DNA from: a virus
Direction: 5' to 3' (one strand)
Length of the DNA stretch: 64,000 bases
IMG/VR virus record: IMGVR_UViG_3300046321_000098
Location: 18,012 to 82,011 of that record
Shown here: positions 19,101 through 26,458 of the stretch, in pieces
How positions within the stretch are numbered: position 1 is the stretch's first letter
Layout of the letters: every line of letters starts with the position of its first letter
Notes under the pieces: generated by a model
Seen by the model: only the letters and a program-made list of their open reading frames with translations
The model's database searches: none
Told to the model about the DNA's origin: nothing
Program-made: the position numbers and the translations under genes

Positions 19101-19179
19101 CGAAGTCCTAAAATTAGTATTACCATTAGCAGCAGAGGGTAAAATGGCTTTTGAAGGTACTTGGCAAAATGTGCATTAA
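16117..19179 (+). CDS. DNA polymerase I family (T7-like) carrying an intein
   Basis: 1020 residues, or 707 without the intein, close to T7 polymerase (704). 3'-5' exonuclease motifs: FDCEADN (residues 8-14), NGLGYDLW (about 69), YCDRDVDA (about 167). Polymerase motifs: A in DASALENRTLAGYT (about 460), B in RNKAKTGAYLLAFGGG (about 837), C in FFHDEYSWEV (about 968). The Tyr in the KTGAY segment corresponds to the T7 residue that permits dideoxynucleotide use. The intein (codons 493-805) interrupts between GDPH and TFNAFAF, just after motif A. Starts on the HNH gene's stop (TAATG). There is no 5'-3' exonuclease domain; a separate exonuclease is at 22051. Confidence 0.96.
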   Translation: MILNGWCFDCEADNLYLQAKKIWYIRLKSLDGTRSLALHPFRSSKDEIYNQFMEWVDSFEDGAHVVFFNGLGYDLWLIWKLLDIQPRVGKQGKDWIEDKHVQFIDGYVLSMYLNPNNPRHSLGALSGSESDDGKIDYRNSLIKAGAMTGLEPKGHEFSFYHPLTEPYCDRDVDATIRVVKDLWKQAQGMYGESWLHPSFRQMQKDYWLYSAQAYTGVKFDINKAKELVIHIEQEMKVLKDYVDPLLPSRPLKTAELSYYKQPAKPFSKSGEISSSMEKFLVKHNATLVDRIITAYGESVPVESNAVLPVKLPMEIDDNVELKQYFLDNGWIPSDDYWNHKKGTDGKPERDANNKFTRTTPKINHAGKICPNLLKLDGDVPKKVVKFLSYRNRLGVVTGWLNNWRLEFDGRLSAEISGYAPTSRVKHKLVVNVPKAADDVLLGHEMRELFCVDKGNWYIGTDASALENRTLAGYTYKYDNGEFARVQLEGDPHCYSEDTEILTPNGWSTFGNLTKGEKVAQWDNGEISFVKPSRVIWQDYEGEMVSLSGMAVDFLVTPNHRVLVTNVKSGKSKVKLAHTLHNRNSNWRLPTHGLTTSKGLELSNDEIRFIVALQADGSMSKTAFRFEFVKDRKIVRMRNILCNLGIPYTESTGKSNTTTRFYVKHVDAGFVFKGITINKVFSNLLLGMSLMQCETFIEEIRHWDGTTLRSGDTVLDTTCEESCDMVATIAALVGRKSRRSVFDKRGGFGDCTIHRCYISKDSSSIGAAVLGTSIKAVEYKGKIGCVSVPSTFVVVRRNGKILISGNTFNAFAFFPHLLKKFDTDNQENKENPEFKPWRNKAKTGAYLLAFGGGAPKLASSLGLSKSDGQAAFNNYWEKNKGLGLLKKAVEGYYDTTGNKKYIPAIDGRIVSVRGKNVLLSCLGQGCGAIAMSYAGCLMDNWLGDFYLDELGRPYYDVDGYKIRRISFFHDEYSWEVEDGAQDRIRELSVKGIVKAGEVLKLVLPLAAEGKMAFEGTWQNVH
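17593..18531 (+). mobile_element. Intein in the DNA polymerase, with LAGLIDADG-like endonuclease region
   Basis: 313 residues from Cys-1 (CYSEDTEILTPNGW, block A) to Asn (KILISGN). The +1 extein residue is Thr. Block B is FLVTPNHRVLV. The central region has FIVALQADGSM and FIEEIRHWDGTT, resembling two degenerate LAGLIDADG-type helices. Block F is VSVPSTFVVVRRNG. The penultimate residue is Gly rather than the usual His. Removing it restores GDPH-TFNAFAF, a contiguous polymerase sequence. Boundaries are read from motifs. Confidence 0.9.
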
Positions 19180-19225
19180 TCTCCACATGTTGCAAATAAA
19201 CAACCACAAACACATAACTTTGCGC

Positions 19226-19255
19226 TATAATTAAGTTTTTAACAAAAGGAGTAAA
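19226..19255 (+). promoter_or_regulatory. Promoter -10 and leader for the 19.3-20.5 kb genes
   Basis: TATAAT at 19226-19231 is followed by AAGTTTTTAACAAAAGGAGTAAAT. The same leader recurs at 42071 and, in reverse, at 59510. No good -35 is visible. Confidence 0.6.
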
Positions 19256-19256
19256 T

Positions 19257-19439
19257 ATGTTCGGATTTTTAGAAGATGTAGTAAAAACAGTATCAGCGGT
19301 AGTAACTGTACCAGTCGGTATTGTTGCCGATGTCGTTACAATGGGTGGGCAGCTTAATGACAAGGATAAACCCTATACAGCCGAGGCAGTTGAGGATTTT
19401 ATGAAGAATCTTAGCAATATTACTAAACCAAGAGGTTAG
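19257..19439 (+). CDS. Small conserved phage protein, 60 aa
   Basis: RBS aaaggagtaaat. Hydrophobic amphipathic N-terminal half (VVKTVSAVVTVPVGIVADVV) and a polar tail. Similar short proteins are common in phages of Gram-negatives; function unknown, possibly membrane-associated. Confidence 0.65.
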   Translation: MFGFLEDVVKTVSAVVTVPVGIVADVVTMGGQLNDKDKPYTAEAVEDFMKNLSNITKPRG

Positions 19440-19440
19440 G

Positions 19441-19770
19441 ATGCAGCACTACAATTGGAATAAACTAGACGAGATTGCTTGCAAAGCCTTGAACAAGTAC
19501 GGTGTTCATATTGCTTACGGCTTAGATGACACACCAGAGGATGATAAAATTGCAGAATTTGTTTGTAAAGAAGTTCGACGCCTTTACGCAGATAGTGCAA
19601 CTTATCACAATTTCATGTCAGCAATTGTGTGCGGAGGTTTGTTAACCTTCGACACAAAAGAAGAGGCTTGGGCTTTCTACAAAATCTTTGAGCAAGATCT
19701 CACAGATTCATCAAGTATTTATGCTTGTATTTATTCGCCAACAGAAGGTTGTATGACGGAGAATACTTGA
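19441..19770 (+). CDS. Hypothetical protein, 109 aa
   Basis: Starts one base after the previous stop, RBS agagg. Acidic; contains LNKYGVHIAYGLDDTPEDD and FDTKEEAWAFYKIFEQD. No family recognised. Stop overlaps the next start (TGATG). Confidence 0.6.
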   Translation: MQHYNWNKLDEIACKALNKYGVHIAYGLDDTPEDDKIAEFVCKEVRRLYADSATYHNFMSAIVCGGLLTFDTKEEAWAFYKIFEQDLTDSSSIYACIYSPTEGCMTENT

Positions 19771-20048
19771 TGAAACCGATTCTGAATCTCTATGCCAACA
19801 AAAGGCAAGCAGTACAAGCTTTTGAAAAATGCATAGTCGAGGGGCAATACTATAAGGCTTCTTCTCCTTGTATGCGAATAGAGACATTTGATTCACTGGT
19901 GTACTTCATGTATTACACATCTTATGAAAATGCTAGACACAATGAACTTTGCCAAGTGTGGGGTGAAATCAACTTCTTTGTTGAATTACCTGAGAATGTA
20001 AGGCTGCACTATTTATCGAGGATTCGACAGGTAAAGGAGAGTAATTAA
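19770..20048 (+). CDS. Hypothetical protein, 92 aa
   Basis: ATG 19770 overlaps the previous stop. Contains YANKRQAVQAFEKCIVEGQ and SLVYFMYYTSYENARHN. Unrecognised. Confidence 0.6.
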   Translation: MKPILNLYANKRQAVQAFEKCIVEGQYYKASSPCMRIETFDSLVYFMYYTSYENARHNELCQVWGEINFFVELPENVRLHYLSRIRQVKESN

Positions 20049-20464
20049 TGTACGACTACTACACAAAAGACATTGAATCAGTGCATGACTTAGATGACGA
20101 TGGGATTTTTGTTTTTGGTTCTAACTTAGCAGGTAGGCATGGTAAAGGTGCAGCAAAGTTTGCGCGTGATTACTTAATGGCAGACATTGGAACAGGTTAT
20201 GGTTTCACAGGCTTTTGTTTCGCCATACCCACAAAAGGTTATAACCTAGAGGTGTTGTCTCTTGAGGATATTGAGGAGTTTGTTAGACTTTTTAAAATAT
20301 GTGCAAAAGAAGAACCTAACAACACATTTTATGTGACTAAAATTGGTTGTGGTCTTGCAGGTTACAAAGACCACGAGATTGCACTACTGTTTAAAGGGTC
20401 ACCAAGCAATTGTAAGTTTCACATAGACTGGAAGATGTACCTACAAAATCCAGTCTTACGGTAG
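20048..20464 (+). CDS. Macrodomain-like phage protein (A1S_2505-type)
   Basis: 138 residues. GIFVFGSNLAGRHGKGAAKF, FCFAIPTKGYNLEVLSL and FYVTKIGCGLAGYKDHEI are characteristic of a phage/plasmid family related to macrodomains, which bind ADP-ribose. Here it may hydrolyse or sense ADP-ribose derivatives, possibly against NAD- or ADP-ribose-based host responses; that role is inferred. Confidence 0.7.
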   Translation: MYDYYTKDIESVHDLDDDGIFVFGSNLAGRHGKGAAKFARDYLMADIGTGYGFTGFCFAIPTKGYNLEVLSLEDIEEFVRLFKICAKEEPNNTFYVTKIGCGLAGYKDHEIALLFKGSPSNCKFHIDWKMYLQNPVLR

Positions 20465-20533
20465 AGTTCACGATCTTTAAAATCGTCCACGGCATATTGC
20501 CACAATTTAAATAAACGAAAAAGGAGTTAATAA

Positions 20534-21541
20534 ATGAGTGATTTTACATTTGAAGCCTATGGTGTATCACAGAACGAGGGTAAACAAAAGAGCACAGTGG
20601 ACTACGAGGCACTTAATACTTACGTTGTAGAGGCGGTAGGTTGTCAGCAACCAGAGGTGCTGATTGGTACTATCGTCGGTATTGTAGACGTTGGTGTACA
20701 ACGTATGGAAGATGCTGAGATTGTCTTTACTGGCACTGAGGACGAAGAAGCTGATATTATTGCAGACAAGCCTGATACTTACTTCAAGGATGGTTTTGAT
20801 AACGGTAAACCAGTTCGATATAAGTGCTATCCACAACGTGATCAACAATCTGTAGCATTGGTTGTGGACTTCCCATCGGTTATGCTTAACAAGGCACAAT
20901 TCTTTAAGGCTGGTAGCACAGAAGAAAAACCTTTGCGTATGGTGCTTGGCGGTGAGTTCTGGAACAGCAATCTAAAGCAAAAATTGATGCAACGTCCTAC
21001 TGCACTCAAGGTTATGAAGAACACCGATGGAAAATGGAGCTTCAACGATAAGCACCTTTTGTACAAGATGGCAATTGCCTCGAAACTGATTGAGCCAAAG
21101 GGTGTATTCCTTCCTGAGCACATTGGTAAACTGCTTGGTAAGTCATTTCAGTTTGAAGTTCAAATCTTCAATAAAAAAGGTAAGGACAATAAAGATTATT
21201 ACACTGAAAAAGTTGGGTTCAAGGCAGGACTTGGACGTGGTATGACAGCAGAACCTTTACCGACAGAACCATTTGTTGTGCAGTTTAACAAAGAGAACAG
21301 CCCTGAATCCTTAAAAGAACTGCGTTTTCACGTTGTGAATACAATCAAGAATGCTGTGAATTATGAAGGTTCACCAATCAGTAAGCAGTTAGACGCTGCT
21401 CGTAGTTATACGAAGCCTGTTGAATCAGCTAATGATGATGCACCTGACGATGTGCCATCTACACCACCAGTTAAAGCGCCTGTGCGAACACCACGAGTAG
21501 CTAAGGCTGTACCAGAGGAGTCTGAAGATATTCCGTTTTAA
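20534..21541 (+). CDS. Single-stranded DNA-binding protein-like replication protein
   Basis: 335 residues. The disordered C-terminus is Pro/acid-rich and ends PEESEDIPF, the acidic DIPF tail by which SSBs recruit partner proteins. The N-terminal region is beta-rich (VLIGTIVGIVDVGVQ and YKCYPQRDQQSVALVVDFPS), compatible with an OB fold. Located in the T7-like replication block. Longer than T7 gp2.5 (232 aa). SSB role inferred from tail and context. Confidence 0.7.
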   Translation: MSDFTFEAYGVSQNEGKQKSTVDYEALNTYVVEAVGCQQPEVLIGTIVGIVDVGVQRMEDAEIVFTGTEDEEADIIADKPDTYFKDGFDNGKPVRYKCYPQRDQQSVALVVDFPSVMLNKAQFFKAGSTEEKPLRMVLGGEFWNSNLKQKLMQRPTALKVMKNTDGKWSFNDKHLLYKMAIASKLIEPKGVFLPEHIGKLLGKSFQFEVQIFNKKGKDNKDYYTEKVGFKAGLGRGMTAEPLPTEPFVVQFNKENSPESLKELRFHVVNTIKNAVNYEGSPISKQLDAARSYTKPVESANDDAPDDVPSTPPVKAPVRTPRVAKAVPEESEDIPF

Positions 21542-21563
21542 ACGGGTTTAACAGAGGCTAGGG

Positions 21564-21612
21564 CGATTATTTTAAGATTTGGGTATGAACGTACTCAGAT
21601 TGGGAATAATCG
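21564..21612 (+). other. Structured intergenic RNA element
   Basis: CGATTATT (21564-21571) and AATAATCG (21605-21612) form a perfect 8-bp outer stem in the gap between the SSB-like gene and the next RBS. A GAACG/CGTTC alternative pairing is also possible. Could be a leader structure or weak attenuator; no T-run follows. Confidence 0.4.
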
Positions 21613-21646
21613 TTCGTAGAAGGTTTAATTTAATAAGGAGAAACAT

Positions 21647-21865
21647 ATGGAATCTAAAGAAATTATTGCTAAGATGGTATCAGTGTACGCAGAGATTGAA
21701 GCACACACAGAGCGAATGAAAGAACTTAAAGAAGAGGCTAAGGCTATTGGGACTGATCCAAGTATTCTAGCTACAGTAGCTAAGGCTATCTTCGATGGTA
21801 AATCAGGTAAACTTCGTGGAAAGTACGAGGAGACCTTGGATATTCTTGATAAACAGGACGAGTAA
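21647..21865 (+). CDS. Hypothetical coiled-coil protein, 72 aa
   Basis: RBS aaggagaaac. Highly charged helix YAEIEAHTERMKELKEEA then a short C-terminal domain. Resembles small phage helical proteins; not assignable. Confidence 0.65.
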   Translation: MESKEIIAKMVSVYAEIEAHTERMKELKEEAKAIGTDPSILATVAKAIFDGKSGKLRGKYEETLDILDKQDE

Positions 21866-21866
21866 T

Positions 21867-22076
21867 ATGAGCGTAACTATTACTATTTCAGTGGACTTGT
21901 TTGAGCATATTAAGAAAGTCAGTTCGCAGTTTGAAGAATTACCAGAAGATTTCAATCCTTATGACCAGTTTGGCGGCAATATGGATGATTCCTTTTGGGG
22001 TGGAGCTACTTACGGAGAGAATGAACTAGCTGCACAGATTATTGGTTCTTATGAAGCAAACAAAGTTCAAGGATAA
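21867..22076 (+). CDS. Hypothetical protein, 69 aa
   Basis: ATG 21867 directly after the previous stop. Acidic, with ELPEDFNPYDQFGGNMDDSF. Overlaps the exonuclease start by 26 nt. Unrecognised. Confidence 0.55.
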   Translation: MSVTITISVDLFEHIKKVSSQFEELPEDFNPYDQFGGNMDDSFWGGATYGENELAAQIIGSYEANKVQG

Positions 22077-23076
22077 AAAGAAAAGGGTTGTGCTTGTTGA
22101 TTCAGATATTTTAATATACCGTGTAGCAGCAGCCTGTGAAGTAAGGTCAGTTGAAGTCAAGCACAACAAATCAGGGCGAGTAAAGGTGTTCAAGAACAAG
22201 ACAGCATTTAAAGATTTTCTTAAAGAAAAGTCCTTTGAGTACGTTGAAAATGATTACACCTTTATGGATTTACAACAAGTCAATGAAGATATGTCGTGGC
22301 AGTTTATTTTAAACAACCAAGTTAAATCTTTCAAAGAGACATTGTGGGGCGATGAGTTAATCTTTTTAATCTCAGGAGAAGGGAACTTCCGTGATGACTT
22401 GCCGTTACCTAAAAAATACAAGGGTAATCGTGATGACATGATGAAACCTCTACTCCGCCAAGACTGTAAGGAGTATTTGAAGGGTAAGTACAAAGCTGTT
22501 TTGATTAACAACGAGGAAGTTGACGACGCAATCGTTTGGATGGGTTATGAGTATCTTGCAAAAGGTTACGAAGTTATTATTGTAACCTCAGATAAAGATG
22601 CGAACGCTTATTCAGGTTTGAAGTTGTATAACTACACACATGAAAAACCAGGGATTGTTGAGATACCTGAATTTGGGTCTTTGTGGGTGGATGATAAAGG
22701 TGCAGTCAGAGGATTAGGTTTCTTGTGGGGGTGTTTTCAACACGTCAAGGGCGATGTTACCGATGGGTTCAAACCTTGCGAGCTTGCTGGTGTAAAGTAC
22801 GGAGATATTTCAGCGTACAATTTGTTAAAAGACTGTCAAAACGAGCAAGAAGCCTTGGTAAAGGTTTGTCAACAGTACCAGTCTTGGTATCCGAAGCAAA
22901 TCGAATACAAGGATTGTTTTGGTGTGAAACACCTTGCAGGTTGGAAATTCTTAGCAGGTTTGTATTTCAAATGCTCACGTATGAAGACTACAAAAGATGA
23001 CAAGGTAGTGTTTTATGACTTTGCGAAAAGTTATGGGCTGGACTTACTAGATTGGGCAGATGAACTTGAAGATTGA
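22051..23076 (+). CDS. 5'-3' exonuclease, T7 gp6/FEN-like
   Basis: 341 residues from ATG 22051. Acidic metal-binding motifs of the PIN/FEN fold: VVLVDSDILIYRVA, then LINNEEVDDAIVW and VIIVTSDKDANAYSG. RDDLPLPKKYKGNRDD matches phage flap/5' exonucleases. It would remove RNA primers and degrade host DNA, supplying the activity missing from the polymerase. Lies in the T7-like order polymerase, SSB, exonuclease, endonuclease. Confidence 0.85.
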   Translation: MKQTKFKDKKKRVVLVDSDILIYRVAAACEVRSVEVKHNKSGRVKVFKNKTAFKDFLKEKSFEYVENDYTFMDLQQVNEDMSWQFILNNQVKSFKETLWGDELIFLISGEGNFRDDLPLPKKYKGNRDDMMKPLLRQDCKEYLKGKYKAVLINNEEVDDAIVWMGYEYLAKGYEVIIVTSDKDANAYSGLKLYNYTHEKPGIVEIPEFGSLWVDDKGAVRGLGFLWGCFQHVKGDVTDGFKPCELAGVKYGDISAYNLLKDCQNEQEALVKVCQQYQSWYPKQIEYKDCFGVKHLAGWKFLAGLYFKCSRMKTTKDDKVVFYDFAKSYGLDLLDWADELED

Positions 23077-23569
23077 AACAAAAGACCTCTACGGTGCTAA
23101 GGATGTAAAAGAAGTTCGAGAGCTATTAGTTCAAGAGCAGGAGCAGCTTGATAAGTTAACCCTTTCTTTAATGCATCCCTCTCAGTATGTACTTGACCAC
23201 AACCACCAGAACTTATTCGTCCGTGGAGTTTTAAATCGTGCAACTAATTCAATGCTAGGTAAGATTGAAAACGCTTTCAACAGGTACATCAAACACTGGT
23301 ACACAGGAAGCTTGTCAAACTTCCTCAGACAGTGTGCAAGTTATTTAGAGCACCCACCAGATGAAAGGTTTAGACATCCGCAGTGGCAAAAGCAACTAAA
23401 AGTGCAGTTCAACAAACTATCCGAAGGGCAGAAACGAACAGTGCTGGAGACGTTTGAGAAACCAGACGGTAAGAATGGTAAAGAGCGTAAGGCGATATTC
23501 GCTAAACTAATCCTCGATAGAAATCTAGGCTATGAAAAAATCAGTAATATTTTAAAAGGAGTAAATTAA
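23060..23569 (+). CDS. Endonuclease VII-like recombination endonuclease
   Basis: 169 residues, overlapping the exonuclease end by 17 nt. YVLDHNHQNLFVRGVLNRATNSMLG matches the His-Asn core of phage T4 endonuclease VII (DHDH, then RGLLC-N motifs), followed by FLRQCASYLEH. The zinc-binding Cys pairs of T4 endo VII are not evident. Probable Holliday-junction or branch resolvase for processing replicated DNA before packaging. Confidence 0.75.
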   Translation: MNLKIETKDLYGAKDVKEVRELLVQEQEQLDKLTLSLMHPSQYVLDHNHQNLFVRGVLNRATNSMLGKIENAFNRYIKHWYTGSLSNFLRQCASYLEHPPDERFRHPQWQKQLKVQFNKLSEGQKRTVLETFEKPDGKNGKERKAIFAKLILDRNLGYEKISNILKGVN

Positions 23570-23570
23570 T

Positions 23571-23861
23571 ATGGAAAACCAAGCAAGGACTTGTATAGAT
23601 GTTGTATGTTCAGCGGTGTCGTTCAATAGGGAAGGGTTCATAATTTCAGATGTTAAGCAAATCGAACGAGACAACACTGTCCATCTTTTGTTTAAGGACA
23701 TTAAAAATACCAAGACGGTTCAGTGGATGCAAGATTTTCTTAACGCTTTTAAAACAACAGGTGTAGCAATTGAGTTAACACAGAGTGCAAAAAACTTGGT
23801 GCGGCATATTGGGTTAGCAGAGTGCTTAAACGGATTAAATGAACAAAAAGGAGTTAACTAA
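23571..23861 (+). CDS. Hypothetical protein, 96 aa
   Basis: RBS aaaggagtaaatta. Contains TVHLLFKDIKNTKTVQWMQDF. Unrecognised, within the replication operon. Confidence 0.6.
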   Translation: MENQARTCIDVVCSAVSFNREGFIISDVKQIERDNTVHLLFKDIKNTKTVQWMQDFLNAFKTTGVAIELTQSAKNLVRHIGLAECLNGLNEQKGVN

Positions 23862-24350
23862 ATGCAAGACAACAACACCCCAACTTGGGGCTTCACTTAC
23901 CGAGACATAGACGGCGCAATTAGCACTAAGTCTTTTGAAGCTATTTCATGGACAAGAGCACTACAAGAGTTTGTGTACTTTCTGAAGGGTGCAGGATTTA
24001 GCTTAGATGACGACTCTATCCAAATTAAGCACGAACACTACGATGAATCTCTTTGGTTTGGATACATCTGTCCCAATGTTGACGAAGAAGAAACTGAAGA
24101 TTGGAGACACCCTGATGACACAGACCTCTCAATGCACTTCTGCCCTCCGTTTGAAGGTGACCCAACTGATTGTGCTTTTAAACACGATCCCACTTTAAAA
24201 GACCTCAAGGAGTCTGTTGACGCTTTAGTTTTAGAGATTAGTGCTTTGAATTACTACAAAGAGAAAGAGTTGCAAGAGCAAGAAGCATGGGCAAAGACTA
24301 TGGACTCTTTCATTGATTCATTACGTTATACACAAGGAGAGAAAGTTTGA
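23862..24350 (+). CDS. Hypothetical acidic protein, 162 aa
   Basis: RBS aaaggagttaact, no gap from the previous stop. Trp- and Asp-rich centre (WFGYICPNVDEEETEDWRHP) and a helical C-terminus. Unrecognised. Stop overlaps the TTG start of the exonuclease. Confidence 0.6.
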   Translation: MQDNNTPTWGFTYRDIDGAISTKSFEAISWTRALQEFVYFLKGAGFSLDDDSIQIKHEHYDESLWFGYICPNVDEEETEDWRHPDDTDLSMHFCPPFEGDPTDCAFKHDPTLKDLKESVDALVLEISALNYYKEKELQEQEAWAKTMDSFIDSLRYTQGEKV

Positions 24351-25273
24351 GTTATACAACAGAACAACAAAAAGCAATTACATTTTTAAAGCAATCAGGG
24401 TTATCTAGCCGTGCAATTGCAAATGAGTTAGACATCTCTAAATCTGGAGTTAATTATTTCCTAGCACGAGAAACGGAAGTAGTTGTTAAAAGCAAAGAAC
24501 CTAGGATTCTTATCTTAGACTTAGAAACAGCAGCAGCAGTTGCTATGACTTTTGGCAGGTTTAAAATTAACCTCGGGCAAGACAACATTGTGTCAGAAGG
24601 TGGTTGGATTATGTGCGCGAGCTGGCAATGGCTAGGTGAAGACGTGGTTCATAGCATTGCACTCACACCCACTGAAGTCGCTGCATGTGATGATTCCCGT
24701 ATCATTGCAACCTTTTGGGAGCTTTACGAGCAAGCCGATGCTATTGTGGCGCACAATGCGCTTCAGTTTGACCATAAAGTTTTACAAGCTCGTACAGCAT
24801 TCAATGGCTTCCCTCCTTTACCGACTGTCAAGGTGCTAGACACACTGGTGCTTGCAAAGAAGCATTTACGCTTACCAAGTAACAAACTGGACTCAATAGG
24901 AGAATATTTTGGTCTTGGACGTAAAATCGACAACGGTGGAATCTCCCTCTGGAAGCGAGTTCAAAGCGGCGAGAAGGCAGCAATGAAGGAGATGGTGGAA
25001 TACTGCGAACAGGACACACGATTGCTTACAGAGGTTTATTTACGCTTACGTGCGATAGGTCACGCTGGTTCGGACTTCAATGCAGGGTTGTATCACGATG
25101 ATGATAAGAAACGGTGCCGACGCTGTGGTTCTGAGCATGTGCATGAAACAGGGCGAACCAGTAATACATCTTTAAGTGTGTTTACTGAGTACCGTTGTAA
25201 TGATTGTGGTGCGACACAGAGGGACAGAGTTTCAATAACAACAAAAGCTAAACGTGCTGTGTTATTAATGTAA
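24347..25273 (+). CDS. DEDD 3'-5' exonuclease with N-terminal HTH and C-terminal zinc ribbon
   Basis: 308 residues, TTG start at 24347 with RBS caaggagag and a 4-nt overlap. Residues 10-36 are a helix-turn-helix (SGLSSRAIANELDISKSGVN). The nuclease motifs follow: ILDLETAAAV (about 57), IVAHNALQFDHKVL (about 135) and YCEQDTRLLTEVY (about 219), the YCxxD Exo III form of a DnaQ/RNase H-like fold. The C-terminus has CRRCGSEHV and CNDCGATQ, a zinc ribbon. The combination suggests a nuclease recruited to specific DNA sites. Role in repair or host DNA breakdown is inferred. Confidence 0.85.
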   Translation: MSYTTEQQKAITFLKQSGLSSRAIANELDISKSGVNYFLARETEVVVKSKEPRILILDLETAAAVAMTFGRFKINLGQDNIVSEGGWIMCASWQWLGEDVVHSIALTPTEVAACDDSRIIATFWELYEQADAIVAHNALQFDHKVLQARTAFNGFPPLPTVKVLDTLVLAKKHLRLPSNKLDSIGEYFGLGRKIDNGGISLWKRVQSGEKAAMKEMVEYCEQDTRLLTEVYLRLRAIGHAGSDFNAGLYHDDDKKRCRRCGSEHVHETGRTSNTSLSVFTEYRCNDCGATQRDRVSITTKAKRAVLLM

Positions 25274-25286
25274 ATTATGATGTAGT

Positions 25287-25330
25287 AACTCCTGTAAATT
25301 ATGATTTTCACAGGAGTTTTAATTTTAGGA
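25287..25330 (+). terminator. Terminator after the replication operon
   Basis: AACTCCTGT (25287-25295) pairs perfectly with ACAGGAGTT (25310-25318), followed by TTTAATTTT. It shares GGAGTTTTAATTTTA with the hairpin at 25885, so the HNH gene in between is flanked by a direct repeat. Confidence 0.8.
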
Positions 25331-25337
25331 GTTAAAT

Positions 25338-25853
25338 GTGCTTACACAGAATTACTTAAAAGAGGTCTTGGAGTACAACGCAGGACAAGGGCAGTTTTAC
25401 TGGATAAAGAAAACCTCTTCAAAAAGTAGAATAAAAGTCGGAGTTATTGCGGGTAATTTAAACATAGATGGTTATAGACGAATTAAGATTTGTGGTAAGA
25501 AGTACCAAGAACATCTTCTTGTATGGTTCTATAACTACGGATATTTCCCTATTAAGGTACTTGACCATATTGACGGTAATCCATCTAATAACAGACTGGA
25601 AAATCTAAGAGAGTGTTCCCAAAGTGAGAATAATAGGAATAAAGGAATAGCTGTTAACAACACAACAGGTTTCAGAGGAGTAACTTACTGCAAGAAGAAG
25701 AAAAAGTTCAAGTCTACGGCTTGCTTAAATGGTAAAAAGATTCATCTTGGTTATTTCTCCACTGGTGAGGAAGCCTCTCTCGTTTGTGAAGCCGCAACAA
25801 AGGATCTACACGGAGAATTTTACAGAGATACAACAAAAGATGTAAAAATCTGA
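25338..25853 (+). CDS. HNH homing endonuclease with AP2-like C-terminus
   Basis: 171 residues, GTG start with RBS aggagttaaat. LTQNYLKEVLEYNAGQGQFYW, then LDHIDGNPSNNRLENLRE (HNH core) and TGFRGVTYCKKKKKF with HLGYFSTGEEAS (AP2-like). Paralogue of the gene at 15602. It is an isolated cassette between two hairpin terminators, consistent with independent mobility. Confidence 0.88.
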   Translation: MLTQNYLKEVLEYNAGQGQFYWIKKTSSKSRIKVGVIAGNLNIDGYRRIKICGKKYQEHLLVWFYNYGYFPIKVLDHIDGNPSNNRLENLRECSQSENNRNKGIAVNNTTGFRGVTYCKKKKKFKSTACLNGKKIHLGYFSTGEEASLVCEAATKDLHGEFYRDTTKDVKI

Positions 25854-25900
25854 TATAATACACTCCATCGAGCGAAAGCTCTTTGGAGTTTTAATTTTAT
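25854..25900 (+). promoter_or_regulatory. -10 element followed at once by a nested hairpin
   Basis: TATAAT at 25854-25859 overlaps the end of the HNH gene. ACTCCA (25862-25867) pairs with TGGAGT (25884-25889), enclosing GAGC-GAAA-GCTC with a GNRA tetraloop, then TTTTAATTTTA. The hairpin reads as a terminator of the HNH cassette. If the -10 is real, the transcript would start within or just before it. Confidence 0.55.
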
Positions 25901-25917
25901 TAAAAAGGAGAAACAAC

Positions 25918-26283
25918 ATGATAGAACGTAAAACAGTTAGACAAAAACTAATATCTTTTGACACAGACGAACTTCGTTGCTTTTTTGACGAAGTTGAAGT
26001 CAAGGAAGCATTACAAAAGTTCACAGCAAGTATTGAGCGACAACTAAACACCCTTGCAGCTAAAAACGCAGACAAGTGCATATTCTATCTTGAAACTTCA
26101 TGTGATGATTACGGCAAGGATGTTATAGACGGAATTTATTTGAGTGCAGAGCGCCCTGAAACAGATGAAGAAGTACAACTACGTATTAACAAAGAGAATA
26201 TTCAAGCGGAGTGGAACTTAGTCTACGAGCAACAAGAGTACCGACGATTGAAACAGAAGTTTGAGGGAACAAGTAATGACTGA
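25918..26283 (+). CDS. Hypothetical protein, 121 aa
   Basis: RBS aaaaaggagaaac. Charged, helical; contains CIFYLETSCDDYGKDVIDGI and QQEYRRLKQKF. Unrecognised. First gene of the nucleotide-metabolism block. Confidence 0.65.
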   Translation: MIERKTVRQKLISFDTDELRCFFDEVEVKEALQKFTASIERQLNTLAAKNADKCIFYLETSCDDYGKDVIDGIYLSAERPETDEEVQLRINKENIQAEWNLVYEQQEYRRLKQKFEGTSND

Positions 26284-26458
26284 AATCCAAATCAAGTCCT
26301 GTAAAGACTCGCTTCTCTGGTACAATAGCCAAGTTGGACAAACCTTCACCTCTTACCGTGAATACGATGACTCGTACTTAGTGCGCTGTCCAGATGGTTT
26401 GTCAAACATTATATACAAAGTAGATTGTGAAATTATTAAAGGAGAAATGAATGAATAA
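26276..26458 (+). CDS. Hypothetical protein, 60 aa
   Basis: ATG 26276 preferred over an upstream TTG (26261) because it gives the usual 8-nt overlap. Contains YREYDDSYLVRCPDGLSNII. Unrecognised. Confidence 0.55.
   Translation: MTEIQIKSCKDSLLWYNSQVGQTFTSYREYDDSYLVRCPDGLSNIIYKVDCEIIKGEMNE

Noticed and set aside
20567-21123. Reverse ORFs of 110 and 93 residues opposite the SSB-like gene
   Set aside because: Shadows with no RBS; the forward gene has consistent domain organisation and a DIPF tail.
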